Assembly (NCBI RefSeq): GCF_963924675.1
Contig: NC_089220.1
Coordinates: 116,204,697-116,268,696, forward strand
DNA: 64,000 nucleotides
Origin: Phocoena phocoena
Lineage: Eukaryota > Chordata > Mammalia > Artiodactyla > Phocoenidae
Reading direction: 5' to 3'
Made by a program: the position numbers and the translations under genes. Positions 24,180 through 36,100 of this stretch are shown here, piece by piece. How positions within the stretch are numbered: the first letter of the stretch is position 1; the number at the start of each line of letters is the position of its first letter. The notes beneath the pieces are model-generated. The model searched no databases. It was not told the origin of the DNA and worked only from the letters and a program-made list of their open reading frames with translations.

Positions 24180-24420
24180 TAGCAATAGCTGATGCTGAGG
24201 TTACTATGTGCCGTGAACGTTTCATAGCCTCATTTTAATTCATTTCATCTTCGCAAGCTTAAGAGGTAGGTGCTATTATTTGGCTCCTTTTGCAAACATG
24301 GAAACCAAGGAACAGAGAGGGGATGAGATGTGGCCAAGGTCACACAGCTCATTAGTGAAGGGCTGGGACTGAAGCCCAGGCAGTCTCTCTGGGGCCCACA
24401 CCCTTATCTTCTATATCATA
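24180..24420 (-). repeat. MIR SINE
   Basis: Shows the inverse MIR motif order: ACTATGTGCCGTGAACG, then GAAACCAAGGAACAGAGAGG, then CAAGGTCACACAGCTCATTA. It covers most of a MIR consensus. Confidence 0.8.
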
Positions 24421-26582
24421 ATGCTCTCAATGCATTGCACCCTTCTGCTACTGCCTCCTGTGTGTGGCTGGATCCAAACGATCCTCAGAAAGACCCAGGG
24501 CCCAGGTTACCAGGTGCTGAACAGGAGGGCAGGTCAGGGGCTGGGCTCAGCCTCCCAAGAAACAGGGCAGCAGATGGAAACTGGGGCAGGTTCCAGGGAA
24601 TTTTTTTCCAGGCTGGGGTGAGGGTGAGGGGGTAGTGCTGAAGACTGTCCCACCTCATGTTACAGGGAGGGCCTCTGGCTGGGCTCCTCCATGCTCATCT
24701 CAGCACCTGCTTCACCCCAATGGACACCCCGAGCCAGCCAATCTAAGGGCAAAGGGCCAGCACCAGATGGCAGCCCACTCCTGGTTGGCTACAGGCAGCC
24801 AGGGGAGGTGAGAAGCGAGCCCGTGAAAGTGATTTGGGACAGTAACTCTATAGCAGAAGAGTGCAACTAGAGTAAGGGCATGAAGGAGAACGGGTACCCA
24901 GGGTGGGGAGAGCACAGGACCAGTGTTTGGCGTGGACTTGCCTGCCTCAGGTAGCACAGGGAAATCAAACCAGAATGGTGTAGGTGGTGACAGGAGCCTG
25001 CCTTCTTCAGTGGGGCCCAAGGCTGGCTTTTGGGCCTGAACCAAGGACAGGGGCACAATCCACACTCAGAGTCAATGATGGGAAATGGATCAGCAGAGGA
25101 AGCAACAGATGTGGACGCTGACAGGTCTGAGGGGGAGGCACATTCCTGCCTTCCCCTTCCCTGCCGCTCCACATGGGGGGAATAGGGGGAGGAGGCTGTG
25201 AGAAAGAAATGATGCGGGGGCTTCTATCTAGGAGAAACCTACCTTGTAGAGGTCTTCCCTGTGGGCAGTGGAGGCACAGCCAAATCCAAGAAGCCCCTTG
25301 GGGAGTCAGAGAAATGGACACACATAGACCTGAGGTCCCAAAGCCGCAAGAGGCCCTGGAAGCCTTCCCCAGCCTTCCAAGTAAGGCCTTTTAGGGCCAT
25401 ACTCAGAGCATTCCTCACACTCCAGGCTTCCTCTGACCCCCTCCTCAGCCCTGATCCCATGGCTACACCTGGTCTTCAAAGGAGTGACCCACCCCTAACA
25501 AGAGGCCTGTGGGAGGTATAAGGAGCCCAAGCCCACAACAGCCCCTTCATGAAGCCTCAGAGCTTGGTGCCCACCTAGGACCTGCAGCTTCTAATAATAG
25601 CCAACTCTTCCTGTCCCCCCATCACCACCACCACCCATTGCAGGGGCAGAGAGACCAGGGTGATCTGTCTACAGGGCGGCTGTAGACAGCTCCAGCCCTG
25701 GGGGCCATGGGAAAGTACACTCAGTATGACAGACAGCTGATTTTTCAAGAGAAGCTAAAAATGAGTTTTTGTTGAAACTCCCAATTTTAAAATATTTGCA
25801 AATAATTCAAAATTAAGATATTGATGGTCATGTAGGCCACATCTGGGAATTCCAACTTCCTGTGTGCTCATGGTGTGTAGGCCCCTGTCTCACAGGCACA
25901 GGCATGGTCATAATAGCCTCAGCTACCACTGGACTTGGCCCAACTCATGAAAGACCATGTAAGGGCTCAGGGCTGGACCAAGCGAGGCACGCAGAGGAAA
26001 CCACCTTGGCTCATACAGACGCTAATACCACAACTCACCCTTCTCTCAGTGGTCTGCCCACCCCTAAACCTCTGACAGGATGTCCCCTCTAGTGCCTGCC
26101 CCTCCCCTCCTACCCCAGGCTGCCTCTTCCTTCTAGGCCAGCTCAGAGCCACCCTAAATGAAGAACTTCTCAGAATTGCCACCACCTTTCTTAGCTCTGA
26201 GGGTCAATACTTCCCAGCAGCATCCCATTCCTGGATCTCTGTTCTCTGTCCTAGTCATTCTAGATGCATTTTTATTTGACTGGCCCTACCCTAAACTGCT
26301 AAGATCGGAGTCTGGCCGGCCAAGTTGAGAGACAAAAAGTAAAAATCCACAGGGGGATATTCAGTGATGAACAGGAGACTGGCAGAAGAGAGACCTTTTC
26401 TCCTTCTGTCAGGGCACTCAGCTCACTCCAAAACATGGTAAGTCCTCCCATGGCTTCCAAGGGCAGCCTGGTATCCCTAGCCCCAAAACTCTGCCCATAA
26501 TGTCACTGGACTTGTGGCGGGAGTGCCACCTGGTGGCCACTTAAGAACAGAGTCTTAGCAGAGACCAAGCGTGTAGGTAACA

Positions 26583-26805
26583 CAGTTGACCCTTGAACAA
26601 CATGGGTTTGAACTGCGTGGGTCCATTTACACGTGGATTTTTTTTTTTTTTAATAGAAGCTACAGTGCTACACAGTCCTATGCCCGGTCAGTTGAGTCCT
26701 CGTATGCAGAACAGCAGTTTCCGAGGGCAGACTGTAAGTTATACGTGGATTTTCGACTGCAGAGAGGGTCAGCACCACTAAGCCTGCTTGTTCAAGGGTC
26801 AACTA
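26583..26805. mobile_element. Tigger2/MER28-type DNA transposon relic
   Basis: Terminal inverted repeats are still readable: CAGTTGACCCTTGAACAA on the left and TTGTTCAAGGGTCAACT on the right. At 220 bp it is an internally deleted, non-autonomous copy with no transposase. The family assignment is from memory of the terminal sequence. Confidence 0.8.
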
Positions 26806-29800
26806 TATACACTCCCAAGCCTTTCTGGAGACAAACTCCTCCCTCCACTCCACCCTACTCCCTCTCCTGCCCGCCCCACTCAAAATCCATCTCTGAGCCT
26901 CCATTCTCAGTGCCCAAGCCCTGAGGTAGAGCAGGATCTTGTAGGAGTCACGCGGAACCCATCAAGACTAACGAAGTCTCCTGACCAGACATGGCTGGGA
27001 GGCCAAAGATCAAGCCCCAGCTTGATCACTGACCCAAGTTAAGCAAGACCCTACCCCAGGCCAGGCCTCCATTTCTTTGTTTACAAAATGAGAAAAAGGA
27101 GCTAAATCAGCAGTTCTTCTATCTCCTATCTGGACCAGAGTAGACAAAGCTTTCTCATTCTATCTTCTGCATTTCCTTCTTGTTTGTAGGCTGAAATAAA
27201 CATGCTTTTAAATCTCTGGAGGATGGAAGGCGTCGCAGGACCCACCCAATTCTGATGTGATCCTTGGGCCTGCTGGGGCCACCTGAGTGAGGAAAAGAAA
27301 TGCATGCAGACATGTGGTTTCCCACAAACGGTTCACTTTCTTTCATGGATACCGTGATCCAAGAATCCCAATTCTTGGGGTCAGAAGTAACTCTCAGAGG
27401 TCATTCAGTCCAACCTGGGAGCCCCTCAAACAGCCCTTTTGGACGTCATGTAGCCTCTGCTAACATACCTCCAGTGGCGAAGAGCTTAGCCACAAGGCAG
27501 CCTTGCCCCTCTTGTTTAGCTCTGACACAAAGTCTTCTTCCCCAGTGGAAGACTTCTACCCATCGGTCCTAAACCTATCCTCCAAGGCTACACAGACCAC
27601 GTCTAATCCCTCTTCCTGGAATAGAGCCCTTCAGGGATTTCAACACAGAGGTCATGTCCTTCTAAATCTACTTCTTTTTCAGGGTAAATAACCCCAGTTC
27701 CAACTAGGTCCCTCGTGGGGCTTTGCTTGGTATCTCTAATCCTGGTTGGTTCCTAGGACATCATCAGCCAGTCATTTAACAAACTTCTGCTGAGACTGTC
27801 CTAGGTGCTAGGCAGTCTGGTTTATGACCATCTCCTTCAAAGGTCGGTGTCAGATCAGAACACAGCACTTAGAAGAGAGGTGGAGGAGTAAAGGGCTGGA
27901 AAGACTTCTTCGCTCCTACTACAGCCCCTCCAAAGGCACTGCCTCCTTGGGCTGAGACACCGGGCTGTTAAATCCTGTTGATCTTAGCCTAGGGTCATCC
28001 TTGAGCCATTCCCATCTACCAGCAGTGGCTTTCTGAGATACTGGCTGAGAAAGATTGAGCGTGAATCTGGGTTCAAGAGGGGAAGAAATGAGACCCCATC
28101 CCGCAGAAGAGCAAATGGTTTTCCAGTCCCCACCACAGGACCTCGGTGTCCCTGTTCCTGTCCCTCTTGCTAGGGACGCCTAATTGTCAGGATCCTGACT
28201 CTTTCGGTCATCTAGAGCATTCACCAGTCCAGCTCTGAGTGCCTTGGCATCTCAGATATACACGTTGTCAACATCCACTTATATAAATTGAGGGAAAATA
28301 TCAAACAGGACACAACTGAGGCTCCAAGAGGTTAGGTTCTCTGGGGAAAAGAGACCTACAGCTCAGTCAGTCTGACTTAGAAGCCTGATTTCCCTCCAGG
28401 ACTCAAGCTGCCACTTCCAGGAAGGATGAGTGGTGAACAGACCCTCAGTCCCTCTGAGTAGCTTCCGACCTGCCAGCCAGGCACAAGGTCCCAGGTGGGT
28501 GCACTGATGGAATTGTGCTGATACAATCCCACCCAAGTCCTAGAAAGACCAGTTTCCCAGCACAGTCACGTCGGTTAACAGGAAGCACTCATCTGTAAAC
28601 GGGGATAATAATGTCTACTTTTCAGGGCTGTTATGAGGACCAACTGAGATGGCATATTGATGCCTAGCTCAATGACTGGCACAGAGAGGGTGCTTGATAA
28701 GTGAGCACCATTGCACTGCATTGCTGTGAGCCGCTTTTGCCAAGGTAGAATAGGGCAGTGCCTGGGTCTCTGCAAAATGCATTTCAAGCATAGAGGCCGA
28801 ATTCTGTCACCAGCAACTGCAGAGGCTACAGGAGCCAAACGCGGCTGAGCCCAGGGAAACCAGGGCCACAGCCAAGCTGACCCGACCCCAGCCCAGGGCC
28901 AGAGGGGGTTTGCAGAGCCTGGGTAAGCAGATAGAGGGAAGCCTAAATACCCCACCCCCACCCCCACCCAACATTCACTGCCAGTCTGTGGCAGAGTCAA
29001 CAAGAGGCCACCTCAGGGTAGGACTCAGAGCTTGGTCGGGGGCCCAGGCCATATGGGGCTGAGGCAAGGAGCAGAACCAGGCCCATGTGCCCAGCAAGCT
29101 GTGCCAGCCCAGCCCATGCCAGCCCAGCCAAATTTGAGTTATATCAGGAGAAGGGATCTGTTCAGAAAACTCACCCATCTCTGCATATTTGCATATTCTA
29201 TTTTGGGGTCTCTTCCTTTTTTTTCCCCTTAGCTTCCTAGAAAAGTTCTCGTGATCAATTCCAACTTCACCTCTGCTGAACTGCAAAAGCTCACTCTCAA
29301 TCCCATCTCCCCTCCAACTACCCTCTCACTGGAAAGGTACTCCGGAGTTCTCTGCCCTCCCTGCCTCCACTGCTCCCACCTATTCAAGGCCTCAACCCCT
29401 GCAACTGAGCTCTGTGATACGTCCCCAAGGTCACCATGGCTAAAGGAGTCAAGTCAAAGGTCAGCCCCTGGTTACGTTTCTCTGTGGCATTCCACACCAC
29501 TGACCATGCCCCACTGTCCAGTTCTCTGCACTCCGTCAGCTCTGATGACCTCTGCTCTCGCCTTCCCAGAGGCAGCAAATCTCCCCCTTCCACGCCCATG
29601 CCCATCAGGCACTATCTCCTAGAAAGTCTAACTCCTTAGTGGGCATCCCTTTTCCTCTACCTTTCCCCGGAAAGTTGGATTCCCTTTGCACTTGACACAG
29701 GCCCAGCCTTCAACTTGAAAATTCCTGATCATTATCTCCATCCTAGAAACTTCCACCTGTATACAAGACATCCCCACCTGGCCGTCCCATGGCACCTCAA

Positions 29801-30439
29801 GCTCAGTATCTCCAAAACTGGTCTTGCACTCCAGATCCCACCCCCACTCCCTCATTCTTGCTGCACCACCATCTACCCACTCACAACCTGCCTGCCCCCT
29901 GATCGAGTCCTTCACATCTCACCTCTCTCTCCTCCTCCCAGCTCCCCCACTGCAGCTCTAGTCGAGACCCCCACTGTGTCCCATCCGGAGGCAATGGGCC
30001 TCCTAGCTGGTCTCCCACTCCCAATCTCACTTCCCACAAATCCAGCCTCCACGCAGCTGTCAGATTCTCTCACACACGAGTCTGGTCCTCCACTGCCCTG
30101 CCTAGAGCCATCCTAGGGGTGCTCTTTGCCTTCAGGATGAAGCCCAAGTTCCTCAGCCTGATGAGACCCACACACCGCCTCCCACTTCTCCACACTCAGA
30201 AGGCAGCAGCAGGAAGGGTGCCGCCTCTGGAGTAAGACAGACATGAGTTTCCAAGGCCGATTTGCCCACTGCCCCACCATGAGACTGTGCACAGATGATC
30301 TCACCTCTCCTCCTTGGTGTCTCCATCGGATAAATGGAGCTAATCATAACACATTCACCTTTCCCAAGATGTGCTATCAACACTAACTCCTGAAGTCTCC
30401 CCGCCCCCCCCCCCACTCCTCTCCTCCCCAGCTGCCATA

Positions 30440-31010
30440 CTGCCCGTCACACACTGTCAGTTCTAAGAGGATCACAGCTTCCTCGCTGGTCTCCCCTCCT
30501 CAAGCTCGCCCCACTCCCCATCTATTCACACACAGCAGCCAGCTGCCTTTCTAAGATGCAAGCCTGACTCTCTCCCCTGATTCAAATTCTCCTGTGACTT
30601 CCCACTGTCCTTAGGATAAGTCCAAACTCCTTGCATAGCTGAAAGTGATCTAGCCTCTGCCTACCTTGAAGTCCACCCTCACACACAGGGCTCCAGGAGC
30701 TGTGTCCTCTCCTCTCCCAGCCCACCCTGCACGTATACCTCCCTGCCCAATTCCTCCTCACCTCCTGCAGGTCTCAAGTCAGACGCCACCTTCTCCAAGC
30801 AGCTCTCCCTCACACACAGCCCCACCCTAACCCAAGTGAGTGCCCCTTCCTATGAGCTCCAAGCCCACAGGACCTGCCTGGCCCACTCTCATCAGGCTTT
30901 AGTGTAAACATCTGTTGGTCTGTCTTCCCAATGGCATGGCTCTGTGAGACCAAGGACCTTGTCATGTTTACCTGGCACAAGGCAGAGACTGAAAGAATGT
31001 TTGTTGAAAG
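30440..31010 (+). repeat. L2 LINE 3'-end
   Basis: A long L2 tail in plus orientation, with GGTCTCAAGTCAGACGCCAC, AAGCAGCTCTCCCTCACA, a GAGACCAAGGACCTTGTC variant of the typical charge-summary phrase and the terminal GAATGTTTGTTGAAAGG. Confidence 0.7.
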
Positions 31011-31659
31011 GGTAAAGCAGACAATGGCAAGGAAGGAGTCCTTGGCCCATGGAAAGCCCCAGGCTCGGTGGAGGAACTTACCAGACTCAACATATATTAT
31101 TTAAAACATGGCTACAGGAAGCAAAGCCAACATGCCAAGACCCTGGAGGAAAAAGCTGACAAAGGAGGGAAAGGGAAATCGTGGGGACCGTTCAATTCTG
31201 GGAAACAGTATAACTGGTATTTGGGAGTCAGTTCCAGGGGCAGGGCAAGGTCACCCAAGAGCTTCGCAGCATAATGGGCCGGGGGAGTTAAGGAGCCCCA
31301 GCACAGTCCCTGGAGGCAGGGTGCAAGTTGCCACAGAATGGAAATCAGCCCTAGGCAGTCTGTATCACGGGGACGGGAAGGGCTGTGTCAGCCCCATTTG
31401 ACCACGGCAGGCCTGTGAGGATGGAACTGGCCTTTGTTCCCATCACAAACCAGAGACAGAGGGTTCAAAGACAGAGCTTCCTGGTCTTTGCTCCTGACCA
31501 CGAAGAGGCAGCTGGGTTCCAGGCAGACCACTGAGGCACAAAGAGACCTGGCACCAAGAAGCCTGGTGAGCTCTGAGTCTTTTCAGCCAATTCAAACACC
31601 CCTCAACGTTAACTCTAGGATGGAGAGGGAAATGTGGAGACTTCACATTTTCTGGCAGG

Positions 31660-31708
31660 CCACTATTCCAGATATGGCCTGCGGTTCAGGCCATATCTGG
31701 AATAGTGG
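31660..31708. repeat. Perfect inverted repeat, 22-bp arms, 5-nt loop
   Basis: Left arm 31660-31681 and right arm 31687-31708 are exact reverse complements around the loop CGGTT. Two short GGCC stretches just outside extend the symmetry imperfectly. It lies about 1.3 kb past the UBL7 stop codon in the transcript sense. Confidence 0.97.
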
Positions 31709-32972
31709 GGCCTCCCAAGTACCTCTCTTTAAGAATATCACTGATGGATTGGCGGTCATCCAGAGAGAGAAACAGGACGTGCTGGGGACCAAAACCAGGA
31801 GGACAGGTCAAAGGGCAAATGAATTGCTACCACTCTCCTGAACTCACGGAGCCCAGCTCACAGAGCAGAGGGAGCAGGCCTGTTCTGTGTGGTCCCTCAA
31901 GACAGAAAGGGGGCCAAGGGGTAAACGCTCTGGGGAACAAACGACAGAGTAGGCAGTCCTTATCAGTGGTAAAACTTTTGTCCCAGGGAGTGACAAGCAG
32001 AAGACGAATGACCGTGATTGTGGATGCTGTGGATGAAACCTCTGGCAAAGGGACACAGCAGGAGCAGACCTCTGAGCAACTTCCCACCGAGACACCAGCT
32101 GAAGGATTTTTTTTCCTGACGAAGTAGTCAAAGCACATGAAACCCACTCGCTCAACTTGGACATGTCTGCGACGTGCCAGGGAACACTGTGCCAGGGGAA
32201 TGAGCGCTCGGGCAGATGGAGCAGCAGCTTGGGGGTTCGTGCCCTCTCTTCAGTATGAAAGCTGGGCCCTGTTTGTGTTGTTGTTTAGTATTGTTATTTA
32301 ACGGCTCTTGTATTTACATCTTCAGGAGAGAGAAGAGGGCCCTGCCTCCTGGCATGGCTCTGAGGCCTGGATTCTGGCATCATTACAGAACAGGCCATCA
32401 AAGAGTGCCTGGTGAGACTAGGCCGGGGGAGGGACAAGAAATCTTTTGAAAGCCTTTGGGAGAGGGAGTGATGTGGAGGGTGAGCTTCCCCGACCTGCTG
32501 CCCCGGAAGTCCACCTGGCCCCTCCTGAGACCGGTCACCTCAGAAGCACAGCCTCTTCTGGCCACAGCTGTAACACAGCAGCCACATGGAGACTGGGCAG
32601 CAGTCCTTGGGCACATCCTGAGGATGCCACACCCAAAGCACCAAAGGCTCTGGGGGCTACCACTGGAAACTTCTGCCAAAAAACCAGCGTGGGCATCACG
32701 CAGCATATCAGGATGTGGATCTAAAGTTCTCCACCCAGGGCCCAGAAGCAGGGACCAGCTGTGCTCCCTGATGCCACGGCACCAAAACCTGCACGCCGTG
32801 CTTGCCCCACTGCCTCTACCAGCTCAGATCAGCCAGAAAGGCCAAGCACTGGGCAAAGCAGAAGGTCGACCATCAGGTGTATTGGGGAGAGGAGGGATGG
32901 GGCACCTTCAAGAGTGCTTCCCATGGGCAGCGGCCTTGGCAGTTTGCTGGGGGCTCAGGAGGAGCAGGGAGT

Positions 32973-33110
32973 TCATGGGGCTCCTCCGGCAAAGATGAGC
33001 TCCAGGGCCGCTTGGATGTCCCCCCCAGTGGCTTGCAGGGCCCGCAGGCTCAGCTCATCATCCTGGATGCCCATGTCACGCAGCTGCTGCAGCTGGGGCT
33101 GCCACTGGCT
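32973..33110 (-). CDS. UBL7: UBL7 exon 11: UBA domain and stop
   Basis: 138 bp encoding SQWQPQLQQLRDMGIQDDEL, SLRALQATGGDIQAALELIF and AGGAP, then TGA. This is a three-helix UBA domain. This exon is missing from the inverted copy. Confidence 0.98.
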   Translation of the reverse strand, partial: SQWQPQLQQLRDMGIQDDELSLRALQATGGDIQAALELIFAGGAP

Positions 33111-36100
33111 CTGCAGAAAGACAGGACAGGCAGAAGCTGTTAGTTAGGCTCCTACAGTGACTTGCTTATGTCTGTCCTTTCAGGGGGAGAGAGAAAGGCG
33201 GGTTCCCTCAGTAAAGTTGCTGATGTGAAGTTCCATACAACACAGCGCTTCTAGGAGAACTACAAGAGAGGCTGAGGGTTTAGAGAACAAGTTACAGTAA
33301 AAGTCTTTCCAATAAAAAAGGGGAAAATGTAACATAAGGATCAAAAGAGAAATCACAAAGTACTCAATGTCTAAATTTCAAAAGATTAAGTTTCTTTCTC
33401 CTGCTGTATGTATAGACACACACACAAACGGGTGGGTGGGTACATTTTTAAATTAACTTCGCTTTTCACTATGATACACAGTGAAAAGTCTCGCTCTCAT
33501 CTACTCCCCTCCCCACCCCGATAACGTATTTTATTTTCTTTGAAGAAATACGAATATATATTCCTATATTTACCCTTTCCTTACACCCCTCCTTTTATTC
33601 CCCCAACATATTAATGTATCCTAGAGAGCTCCCTATGCCAATACATAAAGAACTTTTTAATAACTGTATAACATTCCAACTTGTGGATGTCCTGAAATGT
33701 ACAACTGGGCTGTTCCCAGTCTCTGCCATTACAAACAACACTGCAGTGACTGGTTGTGTACAAATCTCATCCTCTACATGCACAAACATCTTCAGGATAA
33801 ATTTTGAGAAATGGGACTGCAAGGAATTACACAGCTTTAAGGGCCATCTGTACTTCCTTCTTCATGAATAGTCTGTTCATGTCTTTTGCCCATTTTTCTA
33901 TGGCGTTCTTGGTCCTAAACCACAAGAACTTCTATAGTTCAGGGAGGTTTTGCCCTTTGTCTGATACGTGCAGATTTCTTGCCCAGTTTGTTATTAGCTT
34001 TCAGACGTCTCTTTTTTTTGGTTGGTTGGTTGGTTGGGTTTGATTTGCTATGCAGCAACGTTCACATTTATTAACTCAAAATATCTTTTACTCTTTATAC
34101 AATGGTTCCTCGATTTTGACTTTCAGCTATGAAAGTCCTTCTCTACCCTAAGAGTTTAAAGAAATTTCATATTTTCAAAGCTTCATCAATATCTCTATCC
34201 CATGCAGAAGGAAGTACACACCTGAGGGAAAAGGCCGTGTTCACACTATGGGAAGGAGAAGGCAGTGGGGATGAAATGCAAATTCAGAGAAGTAGGCAGG
34301 CAAGGGTGAGGATGTGCTGGGCTTTTAAAAAACCGCACAAACCAACTCAAACTCATGTTACAGGCCAGGGAGACACATGAAAGCTTCTGAGCTGGAGAGC
34401 AGAGTGAACAGGCATCAGGATGGGGAAGATGAAGGAATGGAAAAGACCAGCTGTCCACGGGTCCTGCTCCCGTTCCTCTCACTGTCCACCAGGGCCATGT
34501 GGGCTGCCGAAAACCACACGGGCCTGACCCTGTCTCTATCACTTAATGGCTTGATGACCGTGGACAAGTTCCAGAAATGACTTTCATGCCCCAGGCTTAG
34601 GAGCAAAGGAAAGAGAGTGAAGCAAACAGCCTGTGCACAGAGGCATGCAGTAGAATGTGAACCCCTTGCACTTAGCTGCTAGCTAAGCTTCCACATTCCG
34701 CAAGGCAGGGGAGATGGTGTCACTCGCTGCTTAAAATCTTCCATGGCTCCCTGGTGACCACAGGACAAGACTAATCTCCTTACGCAGGCACCCAATGAGG
34801 CCCTCACACTCAGGCTCCTGCTCTCCTTTACTCTGGCTCCATCTCAGGATCCTCCCCACAAGGACACCGCCTTCTGGGCTTGCCTATTTGAGTTTTGTCA
34901 CCTGTACCTCCACATTCACTCAAACAGGTGGCTGGGTCTACCTGGACACCATGTCCCCTCAACCAAACACCCCTTCCCTGCCTGGCTAACCTCTAATTCT
35001 TTGACAGTCAGTCCAAACACCCCTTCCTCAGAAAAGGTTTCCCTGACCTAGGCCCTCACCTCAAGCCTGGGCTGGGCTTCTCACCCTGTTGCTCCCTCAC
35101 TGCAGTAACTGCCTGGCACCCCTCCATGGCAGGGATGAGCACTGGCTCGTCTCTACCCCAGGAGCTGGACCCAGGCCCGGTATATACGTGCTCAAGGCTC
35201 AGTCACCGTTCACAGAATGGATGAGTTGTCTCTTCAATTAAAACTGCCACAAGGATTCAAGCCAGGTGGTCAGCGGCGCCAGGCCGTGGTCACTGGGTGC
35301 AGGAGTGGAAGCCACAGGGACAACTGCCCGTGCTGGGAGCATCCTCTCCTGTCACACTGCCACGCCCCAGCTGTTCCTGGAGCAAAGCAGGCCAAGTGGG
35401 AAGGGCCTCCAGAGAGCAGAAGAAAGCTCAGTGTCCAAAGTAACTAAGAAGCCATGTGAACATCAGGAGTGGGGAAGACTGACCTGAAGGCTGGGCTGCC
35501 CGGAGGCCTGCAGCGCATGCTGTAGAGCTTGGCTGAAGAGATCATTGGTGATGGGCGTCCCTGACTGGACGCCGGATGACACCGGGGAGGTCCCTGACGA
35601 ATGGCCCTAGAGACAAACCAGGGTCAGCGCCACGCTCAGAGACACCTCAGTCTCCCAGCACATATCCACTGCTGTCACATCACCCAGGGTGCCCCTGGGT
35701 GCCCCACGACTGCCTCCCAGCAGGGGCCTGCATGAGACAACCACACAGAGGTACCCAAAAGCTCTCTATGTGGGCGGGAAAGGTTCTGTTCTCTTTTGCT
35801 CCAGGGAGATGGAATGGAGCCCCCGACCTAGCCTAGGACCCAGCACTGGGACAGATGGCCTTGCAAGCTGGAGTGACCGTCACCAGGAATGCTTAAGCCT
35901 GTGATGTCTGGCCACTTTCAGGGACAAGTGAGGGTGTCTTATGTGACGGAAGGTTCTTCCAAAGTGCTGGCAGGAGTTAATCAGACTTCCCGTGATGAAC
36001 CCCAGACTTCTAAGCCCTAAAGGCTGGTGACGGGAAGGTCGCCACTGGGACCTTCTCCCTTAGGGGCCTGGCCTTGATCTTCCCGCCCTCTCTCCATACC

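Larger units (their letters stand above)
22450..32972. other. Intergenic region between SEMA7A and UBL7
   Basis: About 10.5 kb without a recognised exon. Repeats identified in it are a MIR (24180-24420), a Tigger-type element (26583-26805), MIR-like pieces (27025-27110, 28575-28710, 30225-30370) and an L2 tail (30440-31010). The UBL7 3' UTR occupies its right end, but no polyadenylation hexamer could be assigned. The rest is unique-looking sequence with no clear signal. Confidence 0.6.
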
